NCBI GenBank assembly: GCA_946807835.1
Contig: OX327702.1
Coordinates: 13,454,001-13,518,000, forward strand
DNA: 64,000 bases
Origin: Ailanthus altissimus
Lineage: Eukaryota > Streptophyta > Magnoliopsida > Sapindales > Simaroubaceae
Direction of reading: 5' to 3'
Positions 1-10,945 of this stretch are shown here, piece after piece. The notes beneath the pieces are model-generated. The model had not been told where the DNA came from, ran no database searches, and saw only the letters and a program-made list of their open reading frames with translations. The number at the start of each line of letters is the position of its first letter. Position 1 is the first letter of the stretch. The translations under genes were made by a program, and so were the position numbers.

Positions 1-1125
1 AATTTATTCAAATAACTAATTGAAATCAAATTGCATTTGAGTTCCGGTACTAACAAATAATCATTTAATACTAAAGTCCTAAAATCATCAAAATAAAGTT
101 AAACAACTCCCACTGCCTTGGCTGCAACAATTGCGCTATTTCCTAAGCTTAAATTGATATCTCCTTCACTAAGTTGTTTGGTTAACTAGAACCCCTACAA
201 TGAATTGCAAATATGATTAGTGGTTCCATAATTTACTATCTAGGAATCAACCGCTAAACATGTCTCAATGAAAAGAATTTTACCTGAAGTAAAAGCTGTC
301 TTTTTAAACATTTCAAACTTTGCTAAGTGAACTGGACAATTTCTCTTCCAATGCCCTTTAACATCATATTGGAAATATTTTCATTTGAGTTTCTTATCCT
401 TTTGTTGAATTTTCACGAAAGCTGTGTTAGATGCTTTCTTGGGCTTATTCTTTTTCTTCTTACTACCATTTCCTTGAGGATTAAGACCAGAAGAGAAAGA
501 TGGGCCCATAGTCAAATGAACACTTAGTATAGGTTTTATTATGGCCTCAACAGCTCTAAGATGATTCATTAGCTCAGTTAATGAAAAATTCAACTGATTC
601 ATTGACATGTTAACAAGAAAGTCTAAGTGAGGGTGCTAGAGTTTTTTAGGACCATCTCAACCTTAAATTAACCAATGTATTCCCCATTGAAATCCTCCAC
701 TTGCTAGAACAATGCAATTATTTTCAACATGTGATCTTGCACTGGAGTTCCTTCGACTTGCCTGATATTCATAATCTCTTTTAAATTAGCTTACTTTAGA
801 GTTTTGTTTTTATCAACAAACATCTCTAAAAGGCTAAAGACCATATCAGCAGCCGTTTCTATAATCTCATGCTATTTTTTTATAGTGCTAGATAAAGAAG
901 CTAATATATAACATCTGGCTAATCAAACTATTGCCACTGGGTGTAAGAATTTTTTTTCAGCTTAAGATGTCTTTTCATTACGTTCAGGAGGGCATTTTTA
1001 GTTAAGACATATTTATGCTTTTCAGCTGTGAGAACAATGTCTAAGTTCTTTTTCTAATCTATATAATTATTTCCAATTAACTTGTTTTGGTTAAGAATGG
1101 ATGCTAGTGGGTTGAATGAAGACAT
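1..1125 (-). pseudogene. Copia A1 gag and start of protease, decayed, cut by window edge
   Basis: Read on the minus strand, the frame opens with an ATG at 1125-1123 and encodes a Ty1/copia gag whose start (SSFNPLASILNQNK) is followed by a stop and then KKNLDIVLTAEKHKYVLT. A remnant zinc knuckle lies near 340-400 and the first part of the aspartic protease near 1-300. The segment matches copia A2 at 36211-37288 almost base for base, with many small gaps. Stops and frameshifts are scattered through it, so no functional gag is made. Gag would form the virus-like particle and the protease would mature the polyprotein. Integrase and reverse transcriptase lie beyond the window. The intact gag ATG contrasts with A2, where the same codon is ATA. 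The family assignment is strong; the exact inner boundaries are approximate. Confidence 0.8.
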
Positions 1126-3193
1126 TATCTGATAACAAGTGTAACTTTTGTATGAATACATGAAATGCATTTATATAGAACTCTTTAATTATATTATGCA
1201 TCGGTAATCCAATTTTCATTTAGAATACACTTGCATATGGTGGTCATATTTATCACGAATTAGACTAGTATCCATACTAATTTATTATTATTATTATCTA
1301 GATATCTCATATCAAATAATAATAATAAACTACCGATTCCTTAGCCCTTAGATTTAATTGACAAGAACTTCATAGGGAGGATATCAATCAACCTAAGTTG
1401 AGTGTATAACAATTAGTTCAATCCTTTATGTTTCCCAATTAAAAAAAGTCATCATAGGGTAGTTAATTTTGTATGAGTCTTATATTGGATCTTATCCTTT
1501 AGAGAAGTCCTATCTAGTAACCAGTTCTGATTAATACCCTTTGTAGGGAGCTCACAAGGTTTGAGGCAAGAAATTAATCTACCTTACTATAAAACTAATA
1601 ATAGAGGCCATGAACTTTATGCCTAATGCACCCTCTTACTCGATAATTTAATTCTTAGAGTTTTTCATTTTTAATATACCAATTAATTTATAAAATGACA
1701 TTCTACTCATTAATATCTAATTTTATCTTCATAAAATAATTAATAAGGTCACGTCAAATAATAAATTAATATAATATTAAAATTATAATAATAATCTTAT
1801 TCTAATCTAATTAGAACATTAATATCATACAAAATAATATATTTTATGCATGAACAAATGAATGTGGCACCTTTAATCCATATGTCATGTTATTTATCCA
1901 ATGAATTAACTAGATAAATAAATAATCAATAATTCATGACTTTTCCTAAGAAGAAAAATGTTTAAAACTAAGCATAAATTCTTCAAAGTCTTCCTTGAAG
2001 TCAACTTGGGCTCTTCCATAATGTTATATTTTCTTACTTGTCTTTTTTTATGGGCTTGAATTTTGGGCCTTTTAATTTTCTTTGGTCTATTTATTTTTAA
2101 AAATAAAATGGGCATATTTTAGACTTAAAATTTCTTTGGGCCTTCTTAAAAATAATTTAAATAAAAATATTTTTAGACCCAATAGTTTTAGTAAAATAGC
2201 TCAAATAAAAATTTATAAAAGTGAAGTAAAATTAAAAGAAGTTTATACTAACTTTAAATTTATAAATACCCAAAATTAGTCCAAAAATAAATATGGGTCA
2301 AATTTGAGATCTATTTGCAAATATTTCAAAGTTTTCTAATCAAATTGTGATTATCCAAAACTTGAAGGGGGTTGTGTGAGAATAACTAACTTTGTTAGGG
2401 CCTATTTGACCAATTGACAAATGTTTAAGGGTTTATTTGTGAAACATTCAAACATATTGACCAAAAGCAGAATTCTTTATAACAACCAGAGGCTTATGTG
2501 AGAATTTCTAGATAAACCATAATGATCTCATTCTCACTGTGCTGTTCTTACACTTTCCCCAACCCACCGCTGCTCATAAGTTCGGCCACCATTCAAGGCT
2601 GAGAGGAGATCGTTGTTGCTATCGCGACTTGCCATCGGCTTTAGACAACGTTGGCCATCTCTCTGCCGTTGTGAAAACCCGCGAGACCTCACTAAACCCC
2701 CTGCTTCTCGCCAGTTACTTTGCCAAGCCACCACTTCCGATCCTTGCCATGTCCGGCCTCGAGCAAATCAACTTTGTCAACCTGCGATCCTTGCCGCATC
2801 CTTCACATATTGTTGCCAATAATGGTAACAGCGTGCTGGTTCTTTATTTTTTTTATAACAAAAATAATAAAAACTATATATATTTTTTAGATTGCAAATA
2901 AAAACTCTAAGCCATTTAATTGGCTTATGAAGAAATCTAAAGAATCACCATGAATTAATATAACAAAGAGGAGAAATTGAGATATTATTTCATCACCCCC
3001 TCCTATTACAATTCCCAAGGAAGAATACAAACAAATATCTAACCATGAACTATTGGGCATAACTATTTATCACAGAATTAATAAAAATAACAAATATAGA
3101 TTAAATATGCAATTGGTGCCATAATAAACAATTGGTCCACACATAACAATAAATTATATAGGTAATATAAAATAAGGCGGCTCTAATACTAGT
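1126..3193 (-). mobile_element. Copia A1 untranslated leader between 5' LTR and gag
   Basis: This stretch between the A1 primer-binding site and gag corresponds to 37289-39265 in A2 and aligns with it over most of its length. It is AT-rich with homopurine and homopyrimidine runs. A GC-rich island at about 2530-2860 is the exception: A2 has a GC-rich island in the same place (about 38620-38990), but the two are hard to align. Open frames here (for example 2539-2901 plus) have no recognisable domain and are not called as genes. Confidence 0.7.
3180..3191 (-). promoter_or_regulatory. Primer-binding site of copia A1 (degenerate)
   Basis: On the minus strand this reads TAGTATTAGAGC, two changes from TGGTATCAGAGC, the usual plant primer-binding site for initiator-Met tRNA. 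It abuts the LTR end at 3194, as expected for a 5' LTR on the minus strand. Confidence 0.75.
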
Positions 3194-4562
3194 TGTTGAT
3201 AGTAAATAAAAAAATTGTTTAATAAAATAAATACAGCGGAAGTTAGATCGTTTTGCTCATAATTATATATATAGGGATAAAAGATTACTTCAATTCTTCG
3301 CTATGACAAATCTTTAATTGACTAGCTGCAATCTTCTCTGCTATCCTCTACCTTCAAACTCAATGTGTGTAGGCACGTGGATCTTTCCTTAATCTCTAAA
3401 ATCACTAGTACTCAAATCTGAGATAATGATAATAATAAAATGTAGTAATTGTTTACTACTCCATACCTCTCATATATATAGGAATTTTCTTTGGGTATTT
3501 AGAATTAGATTAGAATTAGAAAATTAGAGTTTCATTAGAATTTGAGCTAGTAAAGGGACTGCGAGACCCACGGGCTTCCTAGCTCTAACTTAAAAGGCCT
3601 AGTTCTAATCATCTCATGATACACCAGTTCTTCTAAGTTAACCTCAGGCTATTCTACTAAAAGTCAAGAGCTGTACTCTAATAACCCATGTTATTAAGTA
3701 ATAGCCCATTTAATTAAAACTCCATTTAATTAAATTGGGTTTTATCTTTAGACCAATAATAACCACTTAATTGGCCATCTAATTGATGTCCATAATTAAA
3801 GTTAGACCATGAAAAAATATTTTGTTTCTTTAATTATTTATTTGCCCATGAGTCACTGAATATTCTAATGATCACTTTTAATATATCTATATTTGTAAAT
3901 AAATTTACAAATAAATATTATTATTCAATAAATCATTTATTAAAAAAATGTGGCCACAAATTCAAATGATTAAGTACTACAAATAGCTTAGGTGGACATA
4001 TTTATTAGATTTCATGTTTCAAATATATGTTCCTATGACTAATGAAATTATATCTCTAAGATATCAAGATTTTGACCATTTACATAGATCTCACTCCGTG
4101 ATAACTCAAAAGATATAACGTATGAATATAAGTTCATTATTTGCTCGAGACTAAGATCAATCAAGCCTATTAAAGCTTTTTCAAATTAAGATCAATGACA
4201 TTTAGTTAACCTCATCAAAATTTACAATAGTCCCATTAAATGTAACATATACAACAATTTTTCTACTCGAAGTCTCTACTTCGATGATCAAGGTAAATCA
4301 TCCACTATAAGAAGCTGAAAAACTACAACCTTACATAATGAAGTGCTCTTTTCATTAATGGTTGTGAACTAGATTTAATTTATAAGGAACTTGCAATGTA
4401 TACCCTTTGTATTAGCATTATCTGCCTAATACATAGATCACATACTTTATAAATATAGGCTGATCAATGCATGCTTAATTACATATATGAATAAACTTTA
4501 TTAATCTAATGAAATATTATTGCACATGCTTTAAGGACATAAAATAACATAAAATGTCTAAT
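3194..4562 (-). mobile_element. 5' LTR of copia A1
   Basis: It is homologous along its length to the two A2 LTRs (31873-33292 and 39266-40688). The inner end is marked by the primer-binding site at 3180-3191. The outer end (about 4560-4564) runs directly into a B-family LTR that lacks its first bases, so A1 inserted at or near the 5' edge of that LTR. It is about 50 bp shorter than the A2 LTRs through small deletions. The other A1 LTR and its target duplication are outside the window. Confidence 0.8.
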
Positions 4563-6359
4563 TGCTACGTGCCATCCCATTTTGTATAAATATTTAATTA
4601 TAGCATTTATATAATTATCATTTCTAATTAAATTATTAATATTATTAATTATTAAATGATAAGATGCTTGTTACATTTCAGACATTGTATGATCTGAAAG
4701 AGTTCAAATCTGGTCTAAAAGAGTTTAGATTAGTGCTAAGAGTTAGCAGTGCTAATATTTATAAGTACTAAGAGTTGTGCTAAGAGTTAGCAAAATTTAA
4801 GAAGTTAGAGCCTTGTCTGAAATAGGATAAAGACCTAAGAATATATTAATAATGACATAGCTGCAAAGAGTTGCAGATGGTGCTAGAAAATTCCATTATG
4901 TAAGTATGTTCTCAAACATTATATTTTTTTATCTAATTTCATCAATATTGGTCTATCGGTGAAACCCATTAATATAGATTAGTGTATGTCTATATCTGGA
5001 TGGTCCAGATGATTAGTCTTAGTAAATTATGAGCTTGGTGGAAGCTTGTATAGAGATATAGGTATTCAGTGAGTGAGGACTGGATACTAAACAAACTCAC
5101 GAAGACCTCTAATAGACATCTCATGAAGTCGTTAATGGAAAGTCTTCCGAGTTGAATAGTATTTGTGGTCCTTTTACTTGAGTGCTACAGTGGGCTTATA
5201 AGCGATCCACCGTACTTTAGTTCCACACATGTCAAAAACCTTTCGTGGTCTGACTGTTGGGTGTCACTCTATATGGTCCGATGCTCATGAAGTTCGATGT
5301 GTGTAGATATGGAATCCATCAGCTCATATGGGTAAGTTGTATATCCTAATGCTCCGAGATTGTATTTGAGGAAGTCTCATAGCCATAAACATAAACCTCG
5401 AAAAATATATTCTGAAGGAATAAACAATATCACAAAAGTGTTTATGGATATTGTTTATGGAAATATAAATCTAGAGATAAGTTCATGGTTAAGCAAATAG
5501 AGATTTGACGGTGATGATCTATATCTCAGCCCTTCCAGGATATAAATGATAGAAGGACTATACGAATATGCTATAACCTCAACTTTCAAATAATATATAC
5601 AAAAGGTGGACCTTGTATTAAATGAAAAATAATGTTGATAAGCACTAGTATAATAAAATAATAAAATGAAATGTTATCATTTTTAATTATGCAATGTGTG
5701 TGGCCAGCCATCTCATTGTAATAGAGAAAGCATTATAATTTTAATTAAATAAGGAAGTGGAGCACTTGAAAGTGGTTGGTTGGCAATTAAGTGTGTGTAG
5801 TGAATGGCAAGATTTGGCCAACATGGTTGAATGAATTAACAAACATGAATGTGATTCATTTCTTGGGGCTAGAGGCATCCATTCAGCCATGTGATGGAAG
5901 GATGAAGGAAAGAAGGTTTTGGTCTTGTTTTTCAAAGTGTGGATACAACAAAAGGAAAACTACATCCTTCCTCTCCTTTCATGGAAACAAATATTTGTAT
6001 TCAAAGAATTTGAATACATGTTACTAAAAATTAATTAAAGCTACCATTCTAACTCCATAATCTCACCAAACTGTTATGGACTAGAATTATTTAAGAATAT
6101 ACTTCAAGGTGAGCTCTTCACTTGAATAGTTGGAGGACTTGAAGAGTTTATAAAACTACTTTAATTAGGTAAGTATTTTTACATATTATTTTAACACAAT
6201 TGTTCATCATATAAAATTTGTATAATAGTTATACTTATACATATATATGATATATGTGTTTAATTTGTTAAATTGGGTGTATTTTGTTAACATGCTTCTG
6301 TTGTATAGTAAATTTTTAAAATTACATGTACATTCGTATATCACACACTCAACTCAACA
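4563..6359 (+). mobile_element. B-family LTR copy B1, 5' edge missing
   Basis: The segment from the block GCTACGTGCCATCC onward is colinear with B LTRs at 53844, 56430 and, inverted, 40954-43058. Shared landmarks include the repeated CTAAGAGTTAGCA blocks and the GATCCACCRTACTTTGGTTCCAC stretch. The section around 5600-5740, where other copies carry the conserved GTGCACTGGGGCA block and hairpin, is deleted. It ends near CTCAACA at 6359. No primer-binding site follows, so it is a 3' or solo LTR, or a fragment. Short frames inside it (5741-5935, 5791-6027) are not genes. Confidence 0.7.
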
Positions 6360-6929
6360 GTTGATGTTATGCATTAAACTGTAGAAATGTGTAACAGGCT
6401 TAGGCTTGCTCATTGGACTTTAGTGTCATAGTTTTAATTAAGTTTAAAAAGTGAGACTTATAATACTTTGAACTAAGTGATAAATATTTAGAATTAATAT
6501 TGGTCTAAATATATTGGAGTTAATGTTTTGTGTTAGTATGACAATTTAGTAATTTCAATGAAAAAGAATAATTAATGAACTAGAGATGTATGGATTATAG
6601 GCTTATTTGTAGTTTTAGTATTTGATCAAGATAAAAGCTCAAACATTATTATGTAATTAATCGAGACAAAAAAATTTGTAATTAGGTTTTATAAGAATTA
6701 GAATACCTTAAGCCTAAAGGAAACTTACTCTATATATAGATGATTATTTAAGAATAATTTATTTTGGTTTCTTTACAGAGAAGGTTTAGAAATATTTGAA
6801 AAAAGAAATAGATCAAAGAGTTACGTTTTATTATTTGTTTATGAAATTGATATAACAAATCATGAATACGTTAAAGATATTATGAATCTAAGATTTCATA
6901 GAAAGTTTTACTGACAACAGGTTATTTTT
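6360..6929. other. Unassigned AT-rich segment, LTR-like
   Basis: The segment from TGTAACAGGC (6390) to CTGACAACA (6919) has LTR-like ends, a TATATATAG box near 6733 and a downstream pyrimidine stretch, as expected for a short LTR of about 530 bp. No 5-bp target duplication, primer-binding site or partner LTR was found, so this is only a suggestion. Confidence 0.3.
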
Positions 6930-7370
6930 TCATGCTCGCCCCTCTTCAAGGTAAATTATCTAAGCATTTGAAAATTAAATTAGCTAAATTCATTAATATT
7001 TTCCTTTTCTTCTTTTGTTTTTTTATAAAAATAGTTTATCTTTTGCTAACATCTCAATGTAGAACTGTGATAGGTGTCCGGCAAAGGGGGAACAGATATG
7101 CCGTTGAAACTGAGTCGGTAAAGCTTTGCTGGTTGCTGTAGGATCAGCTGGGTCTGTTGAGCCTCCATCGGTTGGCACAACACAATGTCAAAACAGTACA
7201 GCTTGTCGAAATACGGCCATACGGCAGAGCCTACCGGAGAGATGAAGAGCACCAAAGCACAGTCCGAACGCCAAGAACGCCAGTATCCAATCTTCGTTCA
7301 TCTGCACCCAAGCATTTTAGTGACTCAAATGGGAAAAAGAAGCTCAATCTGTGGTGGATGCTGATGTAGA
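6930..7370 (+). other. Possible captured gene fragment with an intron-like gap
   Basis: This is a moderately GC-rich island in AT-rich DNA. The sequence ...CTTCAAG then GTAAATTATC (from 6951) and a T-rich tract ending CTAACATCTCAATGTAG (7060) looks like a plant intron of about 110 bp with GT...AG ends. Downstream, 7061-7370 has longer open frames on both strands (7046-7255 and 7231-7422 minus, 7157-7369 plus). None gives a domain I recognise, and the plus-strand splice leads straight to a stop in the frame starting at ATG 6932. It may be a transduced exon fragment or simply non-coding repeat. Confidence 0.25.
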
Positions 7371-8330
7371 CTTCAATACAAAAAAAACTAGTAGTGATTG
7401 CAAAATACAACCTCAAGCACATTTTTAAAATGTCTCTTCCCCATCAGTAGATTTGATGAACTTAAGATATATATATATATTTAACTTTCTTCGAACAGAT
7501 TATAAACATTACAATATGGATCAGGACATACTATAGAAAGGTTAGCAGCATTTATGAGATTGGAAGATGGGAAGAAGAAGAAGACTACAAAAGAAAAGAA
7601 TAGAATTAGGCTTCACTTGGCCTTTATCACTCAACCCCTTCTAATATCTAAATATTTTGTTTTGGCCAGCATATTTTCAATAATTATCAGATGGGTCCCC
7701 AAACAAGAAAAGTTTTAGAACTCTGCAAATAGATCCATTATTTAACATTTCTCATTAAGCCCCTTCTAGTTTCAAGATTTGGTCATAATTGGGATTATTT
7801 TAATACCTTTACACATGGGCCCCTACAAGATGTACAATTCATAATGGCCTTCTACGGAATCAAGAACTAAGAATTAAGGGGCCAAAGACCAAGAACTAAG
7901 GACCTGAGGCTGAGTAACACCTCATCCCTGAGGCCGTCTAATACCTAATCCCAAAAAATGACCGAATAACTTAAATCAACTGAGATCCAACTTTAACTGA
8001 CCTAAGGACTTAAATCAATTAGGCCCATCCTTTCAAGTCAGCTCATTCAAGCTGTTACGATTGCTGCTAAAACTGAAATGATTAATGTTCATGGCATTAG
8101 TAAAGAAGATGAAGGATTTTTCATCATTGTTTGAAGCGAGGGGAATGAGACCTGAGCATTTCATGCATGTCCCTCAGGCTTCTTTGATAATCATAATAAC
8201 CTTAGGAATTTACTACAAGGTTTTTGTTTTATTTTGATAAATAAATACATCTTATACAAACTAACATTTCTTTATATAATGAATTAAAGTGATTGCTTCA
8301 TTATTTCAACATTGCATTAGTCATTTTTTT
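7371..8330. other. Unassigned AT-rich repeat-like DNA
   Basis: There is a short AT dinucleotide run near 7466-7482, a GAAGAAGAAGAAGA tract near 7572 and text resembling retrotransposon untranslated sequence (7680-7840). No open frame of note and no LTR ends were found. Confidence 0.4.
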
Positions 8331-9104
8331 TTTAATTTTTACATGTGCTACTGCCAATGCCAATGCCGATGCCGATATTGTGCACTAATTTGTGCTCAGG
8401 TAGTAACTACCACAAAGACCTAGGCCCTTAAGGGATTAACAGATGTGCTTGACAATAAAGACCCAAGCCCTTAGGGACTAATAAGAGAGCTAAAAAATAA
8501 ATACCCAATCCCCTAGGGATTAATATAGATGCTCGACAATAAATACCCAGGCTTTCGGGGACTAATAGAGGTGCTTGATAGCAACACAGTTAAGCCCTCA
8601 ACGAGGTCAAGCACATAAGCCATCCAATGGCCGAGCACTTAAACTATCATCAAATTTGATCACTTAAGCCTTCATTAAGGTTGATCATATAAGTTCTTAC
8701 TGAGGCTGATCACATAAGCCCTCTTTGCTCACATAAATTATTATTTATTTGTTTTTATTTTTATTCTGATCATATCCTTTTGGACCCTCACCTAGCTCGA
8801 GGAGCAAAGCAAAAGGCAATAGCCTATAAAATCTTGAGCCTATCTGGGGCAAAAAAAGTTTTTACATCAACATAAATCCTGAGCCCACTTAGGGCATGGA
8901 AAGTTTCTACATCAACACAAGCATCTTAAACCTACTAGGGTAGGGATAACTTACATCTATACAAGACCCGAGCTCACCTAGGGCCAAGATGGAATCATAA
9001 AAATCATTTTGAGCCCACCTAAGGCAGGGATAGCTTCCTACATCTACGAAGACCTGAGCTTGCCTAGGGTCGAGATATAATCTCGACAAGTATCCTGAGC
9101 CCAC
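8331..9104. repeat. D repeat array, left part: degenerate short tandem units
   Basis: Two imperfect tandem patterns follow each other. From about 8400 to 8720, units contain AAGCCCTTAGGGACTAATA-like text and then ...GATCACATAAGCC. From about 8790, units of roughly 35-45 bp carry GAGCCCACCTAGGGC followed by AGGGATAACTTCCTACATC or similar. The array is interrupted at 9105 by solo LTR C1, resumes at 10381 and reappears at 28860-29640. It may be the untranslated region of a larger decayed retrotransposon; no coding motif supports a specific family. Confidence 0.6.
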
Positions 9105-9284
9105 TGATAAGGGTTCATTAAGTATAATATTTTCATCTACTAGACTTAATATTTGTTCGTAAAAATTAAGATTATTTAGCTTTTAATGTATTTTACTATT
9201 ATTTTTCTAAGTTTGCAGTCAATGGAGCAAATAGGGATGAAACTCTAATGAAAATTAATCAAAAACATCAAATTGCTACGGTCT

Positions 9285-9480
9285 TTACTATAGTAACATG
9301 CTACAGTAATATGCTACAGTACCAGTGCCACAGTAACCAGAAATGAGCACTACAGCGCCTAAAACAGTATCTCAGCACTGTAGCGCCCTAGATTCAGCAC
9401 CGCGATGGGTGTGGCAGGGAACAATATCGTGTGAACAGTATTTTTGCTACAGTACTGGTGAACAGTATTTTAAAGACATA
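9285..9480 (+). repeat. CTACAGT/AGCGCC motif cluster upstream of the C1 TATA box
   Basis: The motif GCTACAGTA and its variants (CTATAGTAA, CCACAGTAA, CACTACAGCGCC, CACTGTAGCGCC, TTGCTACAGTA) recur about ten times in 195 bp, some in inverted order, and stop just before the TATA box at 9484. C2 carries a more GC-rich palindrome array in the same position. Confidence 0.65.
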
Positions 9481-9483
9481 AAC

Positions 9484-9492
9484 CTATAAATA
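9484..9492 (+). promoter_or_regulatory. TATA box of LTR C1
   Basis: CTATAAATA is followed about 55 bp later by a purine-rich stretch (GAGGAGAGGAAAAGAAG), consistent with the start of an LTR transcript. The position matches a TATA-like ATTTAAATA in C2 near 15967. Confidence 0.5.
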
Positions 9493-10380
9493 GAAGGCCA
9501 AAAACCCTAATTAAGAAGAGGAGAGGAAAAGAAGAAAAGAGGAAAAAATTTAGAGAAAGAATTCACAACACAAAATCGAATATCAAAGTCAAAGATTGAA
9601 AAACCAAGATTAAAATTCAAGCTTCAAGTCAAGATTGAGTAAGAAGTACATCAATGAGTCACTTTGATTAGTTTTTCTTCTCTTTCTTTATCATTATGTT
9701 CTTATTCTTGTTGATCTTTATAAAATGGTTAGATACTTGATACATTCAATTGATTCATTCTATCTTATATTTAATGCTTTTCATTATACCTGATCAATAT
9801 TTTGAATGATTGAGGAACCATGATGAACTCGACGGAGGGATTCATATTTTTAGCCTAGGATAGTTTGATGCATGATCATAGGGTAACAACTATAAGTTCC
9901 ATCTAGGATAGACATATGCCTAAGTGGCATGTATGGCATAATTTAGATTTGATCTTAATGAATTACATTCTAATTTGATTACCATAGACATATAAGTGAT
10001 TGTTAGAATGTGTAATATAGTCACTTGACCATCGAGAGAGACTTGTGATGAGATTCAGTCTAAGCTAATCAATTGGTATTAAGGAATTAACTAAGTGGTT
10101 AATGAGTCCAATGAAAAACTAGGGGACAAGTCAAAACCCTAGATTATCTTTATTTGTGAATTCTATCCTTTGCTTTTGTTTAGTTTAATTAATAGAGTTA
10201 GATTAGTAAATTAAATTTCAGATCGTGATTTTCTAAATAAAAGTTAAGTATGTACAATTTTAGTACTTGATTTATAGAATTAGATCGCATAGTCCCTATG
10301 AGATCGATATCTAGACTTAAAATCCTATATTACTTGATATAATAGCTTGCGCTTGCACTTAGCTAGTATAGCATCAATCA

Positions 10381-10504
10381 CCCATCCAAGGTAGGGATAA
10401 ATTTCTACATCTATGCAAGACCCGAGCTCTCCTAGGGCTAGGAAGGAATCTCTACAAGCCCGAGCTCGCTCAAAACCAAGTATGAATCTATACAAACCTT
10501 GTAA
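10381..10504. repeat. D repeat array, continuation after C1
   Basis: Units with CAAGACCCGAGCTCTCCTAG and AGGAATCTCTACAA continue the array interrupted by C1. The array stops where the SINE-like cluster begins and picks up again at 28860, which implies that the B-family element and SINE-like DNA between them were inserted into it. Confidence 0.6.
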
Positions 10505-10895
10505 GGCTGTACTGGGGCCTATTAATCTTTTGGTCCAACAAACACCGGGATCCCTATCCCCTACTGGTCTCCACCAGTTAGGTGCTGACGCACCCAGCAC
10601 AACTCTACTTATGCACAAGCCTCTCCAGTACTCGAACCTGGGATCTTTATCCACTTAGGCTAGCCTGATGAGTACCAGTCTCAAACTCGTAAGGCCTAAG
10701 TGGATAGAGATCCCAGGTTCGAGTATTGGGGAGGCTTGTGCATGAGTGAAGTTGTGCTGGGGCCTACTAACCCTTTAGTCCAACCAGCATCGAGATCACC
10801 ATCCCCTACTAGTCACCACTAGTCAGGCACTGACACATCCACACAACCAGCTCAGGTTACCTACGCCTCCAAGAAATTGAACCCTTGCCCCCCAT
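10505..10895 (-). mobile_element. Cluster of rearranged SINE-like units
   Basis: Three pieces share modules. Read on the minus strand, 10664-10505 has a head with A-box-like TAGCCTAAGTGG and B-box-like GGTTCGAGTACTGG, then a body (GTGCGTCAGCACC ... TTGGACCAAAAG). At 10691-10760 a second copy of the head lies inverted relative to the first, making an inverted repeat of about 70 bp around a loop of about 30 bp. At 10895-10760 (minus) the same body is attached to a different head containing GGGTTCAATTTC. A-box and B-box resemblance suggests tRNA-derived SINEs transcribed by RNA polymerase III. Related units are at 17110-17275 and 58295-58411. No poly-A or clear target duplications were seen. Confidence 0.5.
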
Positions 10896-10945
10896 CTTTA
10901 TGGTAACCTTATAGGCCTTTAGAGGTTCATCCTCCCACTTGCTCT
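10896..10945 (-). promoter_or_regulatory. Polypurine tract and 3' junction of the B-family copia
   Basis: On the minus strand GAGCAAGTGGGAGG (about 10931-10944) is a typical copia polypurine tract. It should be followed by the 3' LTR beginning TGTTAGGG or similar, but instead runs into TGAACCTCTAAAGG and the SINE-like cluster. The 3' LTR is therefore missing or replaced. Confidence 0.6.

Larger units (their letters stand above)
9105..10380 (+). mobile_element. Solo LTR C1
   Basis: This LTR begins TGATAAGGG and ends with a TCA. It is flanked by near-identical 5-bp direct repeats (cccac at 9100-9104, cccat at 10381-10385), and the D array continues on both sides. It is homologous to C2 (15606-17017), particularly over the 3' half (AGGGTAACA, CATCTAGGATA, TGGCATGTATGG blocks and the terminal region with CTATATTACTTGATA). 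A TATA box is at 9484-9492. Immediately upstream lies a cluster of CTACAGTA and ACTGTAGCGCC motifs. No internal region remains, so it is a solo LTR. Confidence 0.8.

Noticed and set aside
10325..10658. Overlapping frames of 109 and 81 codons on opposite strands
   Set aside because: They span the C1 end, D repeats and an inverted SINE-like arm, so they are accidental.
10592..10762. MITE or microRNA precursor suggested by the long inverted repeat
   Set aside because: The arms are two oppositely oriented SINE-like heads, each known separately with its own body; no target duplication flanks the inverted repeat.
10690..10765. tRNA gene suggested by A-box and B-box
   Set aside because: No cloverleaf can be drawn: box spacing is too short and the acceptor stem is missing. 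It is better read as a SINE-like head.
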